A stretch of DNA of 15,081 bases from Bacillota bacterium (GCA_023412665.1 JAEZCA010000030.1:1-15081), one strand, 5' to 3'. Positions 1-8,663 are shown, numbered from the stretch's first letter. The notes: generated from the letters alone by a model not told the origin. A program made the numbers and translations.

Positions 1-30
1 TAATGATTTAAAGGAATATTAATATCACAT

Positions 31-77
31 AAATAGGGTGCTGGCAGATAGAATTTGCCTGTCAGCATCCTATTTTT
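31..77 (+). terminator. Rho-independent terminator of an upstream gene
   Basis: The arms 31-47 and 59-75 form a 17-bp stem with two G-U pairs (positions 38/68 and 44/62) and an 11-nt loop. The T-run at 73-77 follows directly. The T-run is on the plus strand, so the hairpin most likely ends a plus-strand transcript entering from left of the window. On the minus strand it is followed only by ATTTATG, so it would be a weak terminator for the regulator gene at 186-809. The 108 bp between this hairpin and the regulator hold nothing that I recognise. Confidence 0.85.
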
Positions 78-185
78 GTATGGAAAACAGCATTAATCCA
101 GATAATGATATTGGGCAACTTTGTGCAGACGGTCGAATATAGAAAGGACTTGCTATTAGATTTCATGTAGCAATACACGTGTTGT

Positions 186-809
186 TTACCTTTTCAAGCC
201 GTACAGCAGTATTTTAAAGTGGTCCAGAACCTGCATCTTCAAATCGAAATCGGGATACCGTATGCACCATTCAAAGGTAATGCCTCTGATGGCAAGAATT
301 ATGTGTTTTGCCAGTGAATCAGCAGATATGTCTTCTCTCAGCTCTCCCTGCTGAACTCCCCTTTCCAATACTTCGCGAAATAACGTATAAAGCTCCCTGT
401 TATAGCTTATTGCAGATGTTGTATGAATAGTTTTTGTTAAGTGTGCCTTATAAAGCACCCTCATATTATCCAAGCCAATGTTAAACTCAATGTAATCAGA
501 AATTTTTTCTGCCAACAGAACAAGTGTATCAAGGACGGACTTGCAGTCGGAAATTGTCAACAAAAAGGATTTATAATCCATGTCTGCTATATTTGTGTAT
601 TCATTGATAAAATCAACTACCAGAGCATCCTTAGATTCAAAGTGTACATAAAAAGAACCTTTAGATACTGCTGCAGCTTCTACTATAGAGTCCACGCTTA
701 CATTTTCAATTCCATGTTCCAGGACCAACTGACGGGCGGTTTCAAAGATTTTTCTTTTCGTTTCAGCCGCCTTGAGCTTTCTTGTACTAATTGTTTCTTC
801 TTTCAACAT
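186..809 (-). CDS. TetR/AcrR family transcriptional regulator
   Basis: This 207-residue protein has the usual length of a TetR-family repressor. Residues about 15-61 form the DNA-binding domain: a first helix (TKRKIFETARQLVLEHG), then VSVDSIVEAAAVSKGSFYVHF, which is the family helix-turn-helix with the characteristic G-S-F-Y-x-H-F end, followed by SKDALV. Residues from about 70 on are helical and divergent, as expected of the ligand-binding and dimerisation domain, so no ligand can be named. The start ATG has an AGGAG site (814-818) 4 nt upstream. The gene is divergent from the two giant surface-protein genes, and a perfect palindrome lies between them. By family precedent it is probably an autoregulated repressor that also controls that operon. 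This is inference from layout. Family assignment is secure; target and inducer are not. Confidence 0.95.
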   Translation of the reverse strand: MLKEETISTRKLKAAETKRKIFETARQLVLEHGIENVSVDSIVEAAAVSKGSFYVHFESKDALVVDFINEYTNIADMDYKSFLLTISDCKSVLDTLVLLAEKISDYIEFNIGLDNMRVLYKAHLTKTIHTTSAISYNRELYTLFREVLERGVQQGELREDISADSLAKHIILAIRGITFEWCIRYPDFDLKMQVLDHFKILLYGLKR

Positions 810-823
810 TTTTCTCCTTTTTA

Positions 824-853
824 TTGACTATTACATACTAAAGACCATATAAT
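824..853 (+). promoter_or_regulatory. Sigma-A-type promoter for the surface-protein operon
   Basis: TTGACT (824-829, 5 of 6 to the -35 consensus) is followed after 18 nt by a perfect TATAAT (848-853). Transcription would start near 860, giving a leader of about 174 nt before the ATG at 1034. The palindrome at 864-879 would sit at about +5 to +20, a position where a bound repressor blocks initiation or escape. The promoter is inferred from sequence only. Confidence 0.6.
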
Positions 854-863
854 AATTAATGTG

Positions 864-879
864 AATGACTATAGTCATT
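864..879. promoter_or_regulatory. Perfect 16-bp palindrome, probable TetR-family operator
   Basis: AATGACTATAGTCATT is identical to its reverse complement. The symmetry continues imperfectly outward: 862/881, 860/883, 859/884, 858/885 and 857/886 also pair, giving a near-palindrome across 857-886. It lies between the start of the TetR-like gene and the first giant gene, among the candidate promoters of both. TetR-family dimers typically bind such inverted repeats near their own gene, so this is the best candidate operator for the regulator at 186-809. Confidence 0.7.
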
Positions 880-894
880 GAAATTATTAAAACT

Positions 895-903
895 ATTATA
901 ACA
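895..903 (-). promoter_or_regulatory. Extended -10 promoter candidate for the TetR-like gene
   Basis: Read on the minus strand, this is TGTTATAAT, a perfect extended -10 element (TG, one base, TATAAT), with no good -35 box. Transcription would start near 888, placing the palindrome 864-879 just downstream and fitting autorepression. An alternative minus-strand promoter uses ATGACT inside the palindrome (873-878) and TATTAT (849-854) with 18-nt spacing. In that case the operator would overlap its -35. Either choice puts the regulator under control of the same site. Confidence 0.4.
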
Positions 904-939
904 TGCAATATATTCTTTTTGTAGTCAGTGTTTCGTGAT

Positions 940-968
940 TTTAGCAAGTCTAAAAATTCTACTATAAT
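940..968 (+). promoter_or_regulatory. Weak second promoter candidate in the operon leader
   Basis: A perfect TATAAT at 963-968 is preceded, with 17-nt spacing, by TTTAGC (940-945), which matches only half of the -35 consensus. If used, it would start transcripts near 975, downstream of the palindrome. Such transcripts would be less directly controlled by the regulator. The AT-rich context makes a chance match quite possible. Confidence 0.2.
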
Positions 969-1033
969 TTTTATGCCAGACGGGATATGTAAAAAAACTA
1001 AAGCAATCAGATATGCAAAAGGAGTGATTACTT

Positions 1034-4000
1034 ATGACGAAGAGACACAGTCGTATATTCAGCATTATGCTTATGACGATTATACTATTAACATTGCAGC
1101 TGGTACTGAGTGTACCGATATCAGCGGCAGAACGTGAAAACAGTTATGGGCACACTGTCATTTATGAACCGCAGCCCCTTAATGCAGGGGGCAGGGAGCT
1201 GATGTTCCTTGACTATGATATGACTATTTACAATGAGAAAGTAGTCCCCAAGTCCACAACAAGTCAACAGTTAAGCGTTCTTGATGCATATAAGCTAAAT
1301 CTGAACAAATTTGGCTCATTATACGACTCAGACGGTAAGATAAATGCGGGTAACCCCTTCAATGGCAAGGTCGATAACAGCGATGATAATGATTTCATGG
1401 TCTACTATGATTTCAAAAAGCTGCTGGTAGATTTTGAAGGCGGATCAAGGAATGGTAATATCAGAAAAATACTGTTAAAAAAGGATCTGAAATTTGCTTT
1501 TGCCTACAGAGTTTCTCTTCGTCGTTATGATAAGGACATGGTCGTAAGTAAACAGGACAAGTCCAGTATCGCGACAATAGCCGGGTTTGGCGACTATAAC
1601 CAGTGGACAGGTACCGACGGAAACCGTTGGGAAAGGGTCAATTACACCGAGCAGGACAAACTGAACCTCACAGGCAGCAGCACATGGCATGACTGGGCTT
1701 ATAATCTTATGTTCATGACTTATTATGGCGATTCCTTCAACGGAGGGCCTGTGGACACTAAAATGGAAAACGGGGTATTGGTTGGGAGAGATTACAATGG
1801 TCCAAAAATCCAAGCCGTGAATCTGTCATGGAGTCAGGACGGACCATGGGAATACAATCCGGATGGAACAGAAAACGACGACTGGCAGGGAATTGATGTT
1901 ATAACGAGAGCGGATATAGGAAAGACCGTATACATAGGCGTTATTTTTGACGAACCTGTGAAGTTCAACGAGGATTTCGACACGCCAGAAGAGCTGTCAA
2001 AGCTTACGCTGAACATACAGACTCTTGGAAGGGATAACACCTCTGCCATCCCTGCGGAAGCAGATTTCCTGAAATATGCTCCTGATGCAAACACATCAGC
2101 TCCGGTCATGATTTTTGAATATGAGATACAGGATCCTGGAAGCAGTATCCGTAAAAACTTATACTATGAGTTTTCATCAGTGAATATCAATTCAACAGAA
2201 AACAAAGATGTATACGACTGCCTGACCGATATGGCCGGAAATGCATATGGGACGGAAAGTGGAGTTCAGCAAGGCCATTCGGTGCCGGTGAGCAATAAGT
2301 CAAAATCCGGGCAGGGATCATTTATAAAACCAAAGACTATAGTTGACCTGGAGCCGCTGATGATCGACAGCGCCATTTTCGTCCATAGCAACAAAGGAGC
2401 ATATGTGGTTAAAGATGAAATACTATATGTAGTGCTCCATCTCAATAAAACTCTGCCCGCAAATAGTGAAGTGCCTGACATAACACTAAACATAAAAGAC
2501 AACAGCGGACAGTACATCACAATGGTAAATTACGGAATGTATGATACCAGTAGTAGTGACAACGATCCCCTTCACACCGTCATATTCTACAAATACGATT
2601 TGGAGTGGGGGAGCGGTTTTTCAGTCGACGATAAAGGTCCAATAAAATTACGGTCTGTCAGCACTGAGGGAAAGACAGTGAAGGATAAATCAGGCTATCT
2701 GCTTTTAATCCCGGAAGAAGTTACATTGGATGGAAACTATTATTTGGATTTTACACCTCCGTCCGTTCATTTTGATATTGAGAAGGTTGCAAGCGCTGAA
2801 AATATCTTTAAGATAACGGCCGAAATCAAAGATGATTCGCTGTGGGGGCGGGATGTCTCATTTCTTGTAAGCAGTGATCTGGTAAGCAATGACGCTCTTG
2901 GATATCAGGTGAGTAGCGACGGTTCGTATCATGGCGGCTGGCAAGGGGAGGCAAATCGCAAGAGCCTCTATGTAAATGCGCCTCTTATAGACACTGGTGA
3001 TGCTGATGTGAAAAATGCTTATCTTTTTATAAAACTGCCGGAAAATGATTCCTATATGTCATGGTTATACGTGCACACAGGCATCACAGATGCTGCCGGG
3101 AATACTGGATATGATGCAAGGACCCATAAAATCGATTTCGATACGGGCGCTCCGGAAGTGGAACTGGTGAGGCAATATAAGAAGGACAGATTCTGTGTTA
3201 AGCTGACAGCAAGAGATTTCAATGAGATGACATACAGGTATGCATGGCTTGATGGGCATATTGCGTCCCGGCCCGAAGATTGGGAAGAGGGGGACAAGCT
3301 GTACACCTGGTATGATGTACCTTATTATACCAGTGTTGAGGGTTTGCTCAGAACCGGGCAGGAGCAGCTGGAATACATATATGCGGAACACGATATGACA
3401 GACAATGATATATATCAAAAAACCCTTTGGGTCGAGGTTATAGATAAATCAGGCAACACTACTTCCAAATACATCTATCTGACCCTGGACAACCAGTATA
3501 GTGTATTCAACATAGAGAATAAATCTCCTGCAGATACCGTTGGAATCATAAAAGATAAGGACCTTTCCGTGACCGTAAGCTTTGAAAATACAATGGAGTA
3601 TGCTTACGCATGGCTGGAGTGGGGATTCAGTTTTGAAGAGGATGGCGGTGAAGCTTTCAAGAGTAATGCCGTGAAAGAAGACGGCGTTTTCGGGGGAGAA
3701 GAAATATGGACAGATATAGAAACTACATCCCCGGCAGCTGTGACTTTTACCTTGAACAGCGATACAAAGGTGTGGAGGATTTATGATACCTTCGGATCGG
3801 GCTATTTCTATGGCGACAGTGTCGGACAGGCAGATGCCGGTGAGATAAGCGGCCCGTTAGTGTTGGCAATATGCGGTATATACAAAGGTGAGGATGAGGA
3901 TAAGTATACCTTTGAATTCATACCATTCAATACACGGTATGCGGCAGGGAACTACGAGGCGCAGCTGATCAGATTCTCAACAAACGGACCTGACGGCAAA

Positions 4001-7000
4001 AGAATCGACAGGGTATACGAAAGCTCCAGTGAATACATCGGAACGGACAGCATTACATACGGCTATGGGCTATATTATCCACAAAGGCCGGGAACTGTCA
4101 TGCATAATGCCATCAATATGTCTTTGCCCGTTATGGGAACTGAGGGAATAGGCCCTACCGCACTTAATTTTGCTCCCTTCTACGATTTTGCGGAAGCGGA
4201 ATTCATACTAACGGATGATCCTGCGCTGGGAATGGAGTCGCTCAAACTGACCGGTGAGTCCGGCGGGACAAAAGTCTACCTGAAGAAAACAACATTCAGT
4301 TCTGACGGTAGCATGGAGTATCAATTGGATAGTGGTCCGGGTACTAATTATGATTATAGCTTCCGGTTCAAGGATGAAGCCCTGGTATCGGAAGAGATCC
4401 TTCAGACATGGTATCTGACCGAAAATATACTCAGGCTTGCGGATGGGAACCGCAGGCTTGGAAGCAGCATGATCGCAGGCGGCAACAACCAGATGTATTT
4501 AGTGGACTATAGCTTTGCTCTGCCTGTCGACATAGGCCTTGTGACACCTTACGCTTATGATGAAGAAGACAATCTGATCCGTTATGAATTCTGGATAGAA
4601 TATGCTTATCAGGATCATTATGAAGCCCCAAATAAAAGTGAGCTTCTTGCCATGTTTGCTTTTGAAAACAGACTGCCGGAGCCAGTGCTCGAGTCAGTAA
4701 AGGCAGGCGGAACCGAATTCGGCGATAATCACATTGCCGTACAGGCAAGTCTTGCAATCGATGACAGTGATGGTGGTGAGATTATAATAGATAATACCGC
4801 ATCGCCGCTAAGGGTATTCTTCAAAGGGGATGATCCAGAACTTTTGCTTAAGGTCGATATGCCGGACAATGCTTTTAACATGCTGAACAACTATTCCATC
4901 AGCGGAGAGCGAAAGGATGAGACCCCTAAATCCATCATTCCCGGACATGACTACCATATCAGGTACAACACAGATGTATATGATATATATTGGGATGATG
5001 ATGAAAAATCCTTCATAGTCAATGATAATATCGATAAAAGGGCAGAGTGTGAAGACGGCGCATTTGCAATCGATCTGAAGGATCTTGCGGCAGATGCTGC
5101 TGAAACCCTTGCAGATGCAAAGCCGCTGACCATATACTATCAATTGGTCAAGGAAGAGCAATACAGGGATAACGACATGTATCCCGGAGAATTAAGGCTC
5201 ATAAAGAGATACTCTCCTGTGTACAGGATAGACCTGATTAAAGATGAGATCTCTCCGGTAATAAACCTGTATGTATCTGAAACGGATCTCACCAATAATG
5301 AAGTAGAAGTGGCCATTCAAAACGTAAGGGACGGCAGGTTGGTGAATGAAGGTCAGCCGGATGCCTATTATGTCATGGATACTCCTGCCGGAGATATCCG
5401 TATCATCGTTTCGGCAAAATATGAGGACGGAGAGGAGATCGCCCAGTCTGAAAACGGGGCTTACATTTTTACCCGCAATGGCACAATAGAAGTGAAAGCC
5501 ATAGATAAGGCCGGCAATATGTCAACAGAGTCATATGAAGTCACGAATATCGACAAGGAGCCTCCGGCAGTTACCGGCAGCCCTGTAATCAACAGTGAAA
5601 ACGGCAGCTTTACCATTAGCGCAGATATCGCAGGAGGAGATGCAGTCAACGCGTATATCACATTTGATACGGATTATACCGCACACCTTTTAGGACTGTC
5701 TGACGCCGGCATGGGATCAACAGGAGGCCACCGCTTCCCGGTAAAAGGCAGCGAGGCGTTTGGTATTTTCCTGAACAAGGAGATCTCTGACGGCGGGAAT
5801 GACGGCATCGAGCTGCTGATATACGCCAAGTCCGGCGTTCCTTTGTCCTTAGCAGTATTACATGTGATGGATGCGGCAGGCAATGCAGGAGAACTGCCCA
5901 TGACAGTTAATATCGATGGTATGGTGCCTGTCATTACAAATACCGGCAAAATCTATAACTACGGGGAAGCGCTGACCTTCAGCGGGCCGGTACGTCTCAT
6001 CTCCCCGGTGGGCAGTGAGAAAGGCTTTGCTGATTCGCATGAAAACCTGCCCATTTACACTGATGGCCCCGTGATAGTCTCTTATACCGATATTTTTGGC
6101 AGGACTTATCATGAGCAAGTAACTGCGAATATAGTTGGAGAGGCCTATGCCCATGACATTGACATTACTCCGGCCGGGCCCACCAACGGCAGCGTCACTG
6201 TAACTATCGATACTGCAGGCCATGACACCAAAGTGCTGGGGCCGGGCGGAGAACATGATAATTACAGGACTATTACATTATCCGATAACGGAAGGGTGGA
6301 GTATACTATAAAACCTGATGGTGATATGCCTGAGAAAATATTCACCATCACGGTCAGCAATATTGATAAAAAACCACCAAGTGCCTTGTATACAAGAACT
6401 GTTAACGGAGAGGAAAGCTTTGACGCAGAAGACAAGTCCACTGTCAGAGGAAGTGTTACATATACGATTTTGGGCTTTGACGAAAACGATGTCACCATGG
6501 ATGAAGGAGAAGCCGTTAGAATTACCTTTACAGAACCCGGAACACACGTTTTCAGGTTCACTGATGCCGCAGGAAACGAGGGAGAGCTGACTGTCAGCGA
6601 GACCGATACAGTTTTCCTGCCGCTAGAAGATCTGAATATCGCACGATTCAGGCTCACATATACCATGAGCGGTGAAGGGACAAGCCCTTTCCGGCTGGGC
6701 TGGCATTATTCCGATGAAGAAGCTCCGGTATTAATGGCGATCAATCGTAATATTTCTGTTTTTATACAGGCCATTAATGCCGCGGGTGAAGTGATTCCTG
6801 CAATAATGGAGGAGCCTGCCGAGCCCGTGGAGGGGGTCCAATACTTTACTGAACAGAACACACTGGTGTTCACAAAAAATCAAGCCGCGTCTGTGAGCCT
6901 GAAAACCGCGTCCGGCAGCCGGCAAAGCGTTACAGTGACCATCCCTGAAGGGACCATTGACAGGATCGCACCCACGGGAACCGTTGAGTACGTCATGCTG

Positions 7001-8662
7001 ACAAAGGATGAGACTCTGCCGGATGGGACTGTTTTTGAGAGAGGTACGGTAAAAGCATACCTTAACACTGAGGAGACGGATATCGGAGTCAGCGGTTATG
7101 ATGTGCGCCAGGATCCTGATGGAAGGTATTACATACATTTTGCCGAGAACGGCAGCGGAAAGTTCTACCTGACGGATAAGGCGGGTAACACAAGTATAGT
7201 GCTGGCAGGAGCATACAGCATCGATAACAGGCCTCCGGGAATAACAAGCGAAAGCTGGTACAGCAGCATTGAAGCCAAACCCGGTACTGATGACGGCACC
7301 AGCGGCAACAGCAAGGATGAGGTGCTTTCAACCATTACAAACAATTCCATCAGACTGTTCTTTGTCTTTGATGAATTGATTAGGAATGTGGATGTGGCAG
7401 CCTATTTAGTCAAAGGCGGCATTAAAATACCGGATGGGATGCTGGGCAGCTATATTAGCTTCACCCAATCTGCCAATACACTGAACATCGAATTTAAGCA
7501 AAACTGTCAGGCTGAGATCTCAGTATATGATCTGCGGGGAAACAAGTATGTGATTTTCAGACCCGAAGACGGTCCTCTGAATGTCATTGATAAACAGCCT
7601 CCCACATATACGGAGAGTGCGCCGGTAGTCGAGGATAACATCGTGAGCATAACATACACCTTTGACGAAGATGTGGCATCGGCCAATGCTTTTAGTGAGT
7701 ATAAGGCAGAACATACCGTGACGTTTAACGAAAACGGTGTGTATTTGCTGACCTTCGCAGACAGGGCAGGCAATGTTGCTACCATCATCAAGAGTATTAC
7801 CCAAATCGATGATCAGTCCCCTGCGGTCTATTATGCTTTAAAAATCGTTCCGGAGACAGCTGAGATCCTGTACAGTGATGAGGCAAGGACGCAGCCCGCG
7901 GCAACCAATGGCAATGTAGAGATAGCCATCGCTGCGGAAGATGACAGCGGTGAAACGACGATTCAAGTATTCAACCAGAATAAGCCGGGGCTTCCTCTTA
8001 CGCTCCTTGAACCCACAATCAACTACGGGGCGGAAAAAATCTACACCCATGCAATAACCGCTGAAGAAAACGGGGTTTATCGTATATCAGCCTCCGACAA
8101 GTATGGTAACACCAACATAGTATCTATCAGGATCAGCTTTATTGATAAAGAAGCACCTTCCATTCTGATGGAAAGCACCAAAACCGTTTATGTGGCAGTT
8201 GGAACTGAGGCTGCCGAGCTATCCCGCCTGCTTTTGGAGGGGGTCACTGCAAAGGATGGCAGGGAAGGTGACGTGACTTCAAAGGTTACGGTAGATATAT
8301 CAGGGGTTGATTTGAGCAAGGAAGGTGTTTATACGGCGGTATACCAGGTGGAGGACGGTCTGGGCAACGCAGCCGCCCGTGAAAGGAAAATATCCGTGAC
8401 CGGGTCGGCGCTGCAGTCGCTGGTGATCGCAGGCACGCCTGTGCCGGCAAACGATGTGTATGTTACTGTCCTGGGGGATATTTCCATATCAGCGCCGGAA
8501 GGGTATACGCTATATACCTCGGCAGGCTACAAGACCCGCGCCCAGATGAAATATGCCCCAATGCTGACCGGAGATCTAAAGGCCGCAAACAAAGGCTATT
8601 ACACAATTTTAGCTCAAAGCGGCGACAGGGATACCATTATTGTATATGTATATGTGTATTAG
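1034..8662 (+). CDS. Giant secreted Ig-like repeat protein, no visible cell-wall anchor
   Basis: This 2542-residue protein starts at the ATG preceded by AAAAGGAG (1017-1024), 9 nt upstream. Residues 1-32 are a Sec signal peptide: basic MTKRHSR, a hydrophobic core to about residue 27, then likely cleavage after SAA. Residues 33-400 are unassigned, ending in a D-M-A-G-N motif at 399. Ig-like modules are suggested near 686 (DAAGN) and 804 (DKSGN). Residues about 820-1400 are unassigned. Residues about 1400-2457 are an array of bacterial Ig-like modules, the last resembling DUF5011. The tail ends in VYVYVY. No SLH, LPXTG-type, lipobox, transmembrane or catalytic motif was seen. The protein is probably exported and extracellular. 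The next gene follows after 15 bp and encodes an SLH-anchored protein, so the two are probably co-expressed partners. Adhesin or surface scaffold is inference; the exact function is unknown. Confidence 0.93.
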   Translation: MTKRHSRIFSIMLMTIILLTLQLVLSVPISAAERENSYGHTVIYEPQPLNAGGRELMFLDYDMTIYNEKVVPKSTTSQQLSVLDAYKLNLNKFGSLYDSDGKINAGNPFNGKVDNSDDNDFMVYYDFKKLLVDFEGGSRNGNIRKILLKKDLKFAFAYRVSLRRYDKDMVVSKQDKSSIATIAGFGDYNQWTGTDGNRWERVNYTEQDKLNLTGSSTWHDWAYNLMFMTYYGDSFNGGPVDTKMENGVLVGRDYNGPKIQAVNLSWSQDGPWEYNPDGTENDDWQGIDVITRADIGKTVYIGVIFDEPVKFNEDFDTPEELSKLTLNIQTLGRDNTSAIPAEADFLKYAPDANTSAPVMIFEYEIQDPGSSIRKNLYYEFSSVNINSTENKDVYDCLTDMAGNAYGTESGVQQGHSVPVSNKSKSGQGSFIKPKTIVDLEPLMIDSAIFVHSNKGAYVVKDEILYVVLHLNKTLPANSEVPDITLNIKDNSGQYITMVNYGMYDTSSSDNDPLHTVIFYKYDLEWGSGFSVDDKGPIKLRSVSTEGKTVKDKSGYLLLIPEEVTLDGNYYLDFTPPSVHFDIEKVASAENIFKITAEIKDDSLWGRDVSFLVSSDLVSNDALGYQVSSDGSYHGGWQGEANRKSLYVNAPLIDTGDADVKNAYLFIKLPENDSYMSWLYVHTGITDAAGNTGYDARTHKIDFDTGAPEVELVRQYKKDRFCVKLTARDFNEMTYRYAWLDGHIASRPEDWEEGDKLYTWYDVPYYTSVEGLLRTGQEQLEYIYAEHDMTDNDIYQKTLWVEVIDKSGNTTSKYIYLTLDNQYSVFNIENKSPADTVGIIKDKDLSVTVSFENTMEYAYAWLEWGFSFEEDGGEAFKSNAVKEDGVFGGEEIWTDIETTSPAAVTFTLNSDTKVWRIYDTFGSGYFYGDSVGQADAGEISGPLVLAICGIYKGEDEDKYTFEFIPFNTRYAAGNYEAQLIRFSTNGPDGKRIDRVYESSSEYIGTDSITYGYGLYYPQRPGTVMHNAINMSLPVMGTEGIGPTALNFAPFYDFAEAEFILTDDPALGMESLKLTGESGGTKVYLKKTTFSSDGSMEYQLDSGPGTNYDYSFRFKDEALVSEEILQTWYLTENILRLADGNRRLGSSMIAGGNNQMYLVDYSFALPVDIGLVTPYAYDEEDNLIRYEFWIEYAYQDHYEAPNKSELLAMFAFENRLPEPVLESVKAGGTEFGDNHIAVQASLAIDDSDGGEIIIDNTASPLRVFFKGDDPELLLKVDMPDNAFNMLNNYSISGERKDETPKSIIPGHDYHIRYNTDVYDIYWDDDEKSFIVNDNIDKRAECEDGAFAIDLKDLAADAAETLADAKPLTIYYQLVKEEQYRDNDMYPGELRLIKRYSPVYRIDLIKDEISPVINLYVSETDLTNNEVEVAIQNVRDGRLVNEGQPDAYYVMDTPAGDIRIIVSAKYEDGEEIAQSENGAYIFTRNGTIEVKAIDKAGNMSTESYEVTNIDKEPPAVTGSPVINSENGSFTISADIAGGDAVNAYITFDTDYTAHLLGLSDAGMGSTGGHRFPVKGSEAFGIFLNKEISDGGNDGIELLIYAKSGVPLSLAVLHVMDAAGNAGELPMTVNIDGMVPVITNTGKIYNYGEALTFSGPVRLISPVGSEKGFADSHENLPIYTDGPVIVSYTDIFGRTYHEQVTANIVGEAYAHDIDITPAGPTNGSVTVTIDTAGHDTKVLGPGGEHDNYRTITLSDNGRVEYTIKPDGDMPEKIFTITVSNIDKKPPSALYTRTVNGEESFDAEDKSTVRGSVTYTILGFDENDVTMDEGEAVRITFTEPGTHVFRFTDAAGNEGELTVSETDTVFLPLEDLNIARFRLTYTMSGEGTSPFRLGWHYSDEEAPVLMAINRNISVFIQAINAAGEVIPAIMEEPAEPVEGVQYFTEQNTLVFTKNQAASVSLKTASGSRQSVTVTIPEGTIDRIAPTGTVEYVMLTKDETLPDGTVFERGTVKAYLNTEETDIGVSGYDVRQDPDGRYYIHFAENGSGKFYLTDKAGNTSIVLAGAYSIDNRPPGITSESWYSSIEAKPGTDDGTSGNSKDEVLSTITNNSIRLFFVFDELIRNVDVAAYLVKGGIKIPDGMLGSYISFTQSANTLNIEFKQNCQAEISVYDLRGNKYVIFRPEDGPLNVIDKQPPTYTESAPVVEDNIVSITYTFDEDVASANAFSEYKAEHTVTFNENGVYLLTFADRAGNVATIIKSITQIDDQSPAVYYALKIVPETAEILYSDEARTQPAATNGNVEIAIAAEDDSGETTIQVFNQNKPGLPLTLLEPTINYGAEKIYTHAITAEENGVYRISASDKYGNTNIVSIRISFIDKEAPSILMESTKTVYVAVGTEAAELSRLLLEGVTAKDGREGDVTSKVTVDISGVDLSKEGVYTAVYQVEDGLGNAAARERKISVTGSALQSLVIAGTPVPANDVYVTVLGDISISAPEGYTLYTSAGYKTRAQMKYAPMLTGDLKAANKGYYTILAQSGDRDTIIVYVYVY
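5546..8404 (+). other. Tandem bacterial Ig-like modules in the first giant protein
   Basis: Residues 1505-2457 carry a repeated linker of the form I-D-x-x-x-P. The Asp is at 1507, 1628, 1778, 1976, 2064, 2186, 2259 and 2371. Each module usually ends in a D-x-x-G-N turn, seen with Asp at 1613, 1844, 2048, 2166, 2243, 2355 and 2441; one at 1491 precedes the first linker. Spacing between linkers ranges from 73 to 198 residues, so modules differ in size and the longest interval probably holds two. The last module (about 2375-2457) has the TVYVAVGTEA opening and the EGVYTAVYQVEDGLGN ending typical of DUF5011-like Ig domains. Such arrays act as rigid stalks or adhesive surfaces. Confidence 0.75.
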
Positions 8663-8663
8663 G

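Noticed and set aside
441..827. Plus-strand reading frame opposite the TetR-like gene
   Set aside because: It lies antisense to a clear TetR-family gene and its translation is low-complexity with no domain signal.
855..1033. c-di-GMP or other riboswitch in the operon leader
   Set aside because: The conserved cores of the c-di-GMP-I class were looked for and not seen, and no other riboswitch consensus was recognised by eye.
928..1137. Small plus-strand reading frame overlapping the start of the first giant gene
   Set aside because: It overlaps the giant gene in another frame, lacks a good ribosome binding site and has no recognisable protein features.
1325..1399. Dockerin-like or EF-hand calcium loops near residues 98-117 of the first giant protein
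   Set aside because: D-S-D-G-K and N-G-K-V-D-N-S-D-D recall such loops, but the spacing and following helices of dockerin are absent. It is kept only as a possible metal site.
8641..8659. 19-nt alternating pyrimidine-purine run as possible Z-DNA or regulatory element
   Set aside because: It is AT-rich, which disfavours Z-DNA, and is explained by coding for the terminal Val/Tyr residues.
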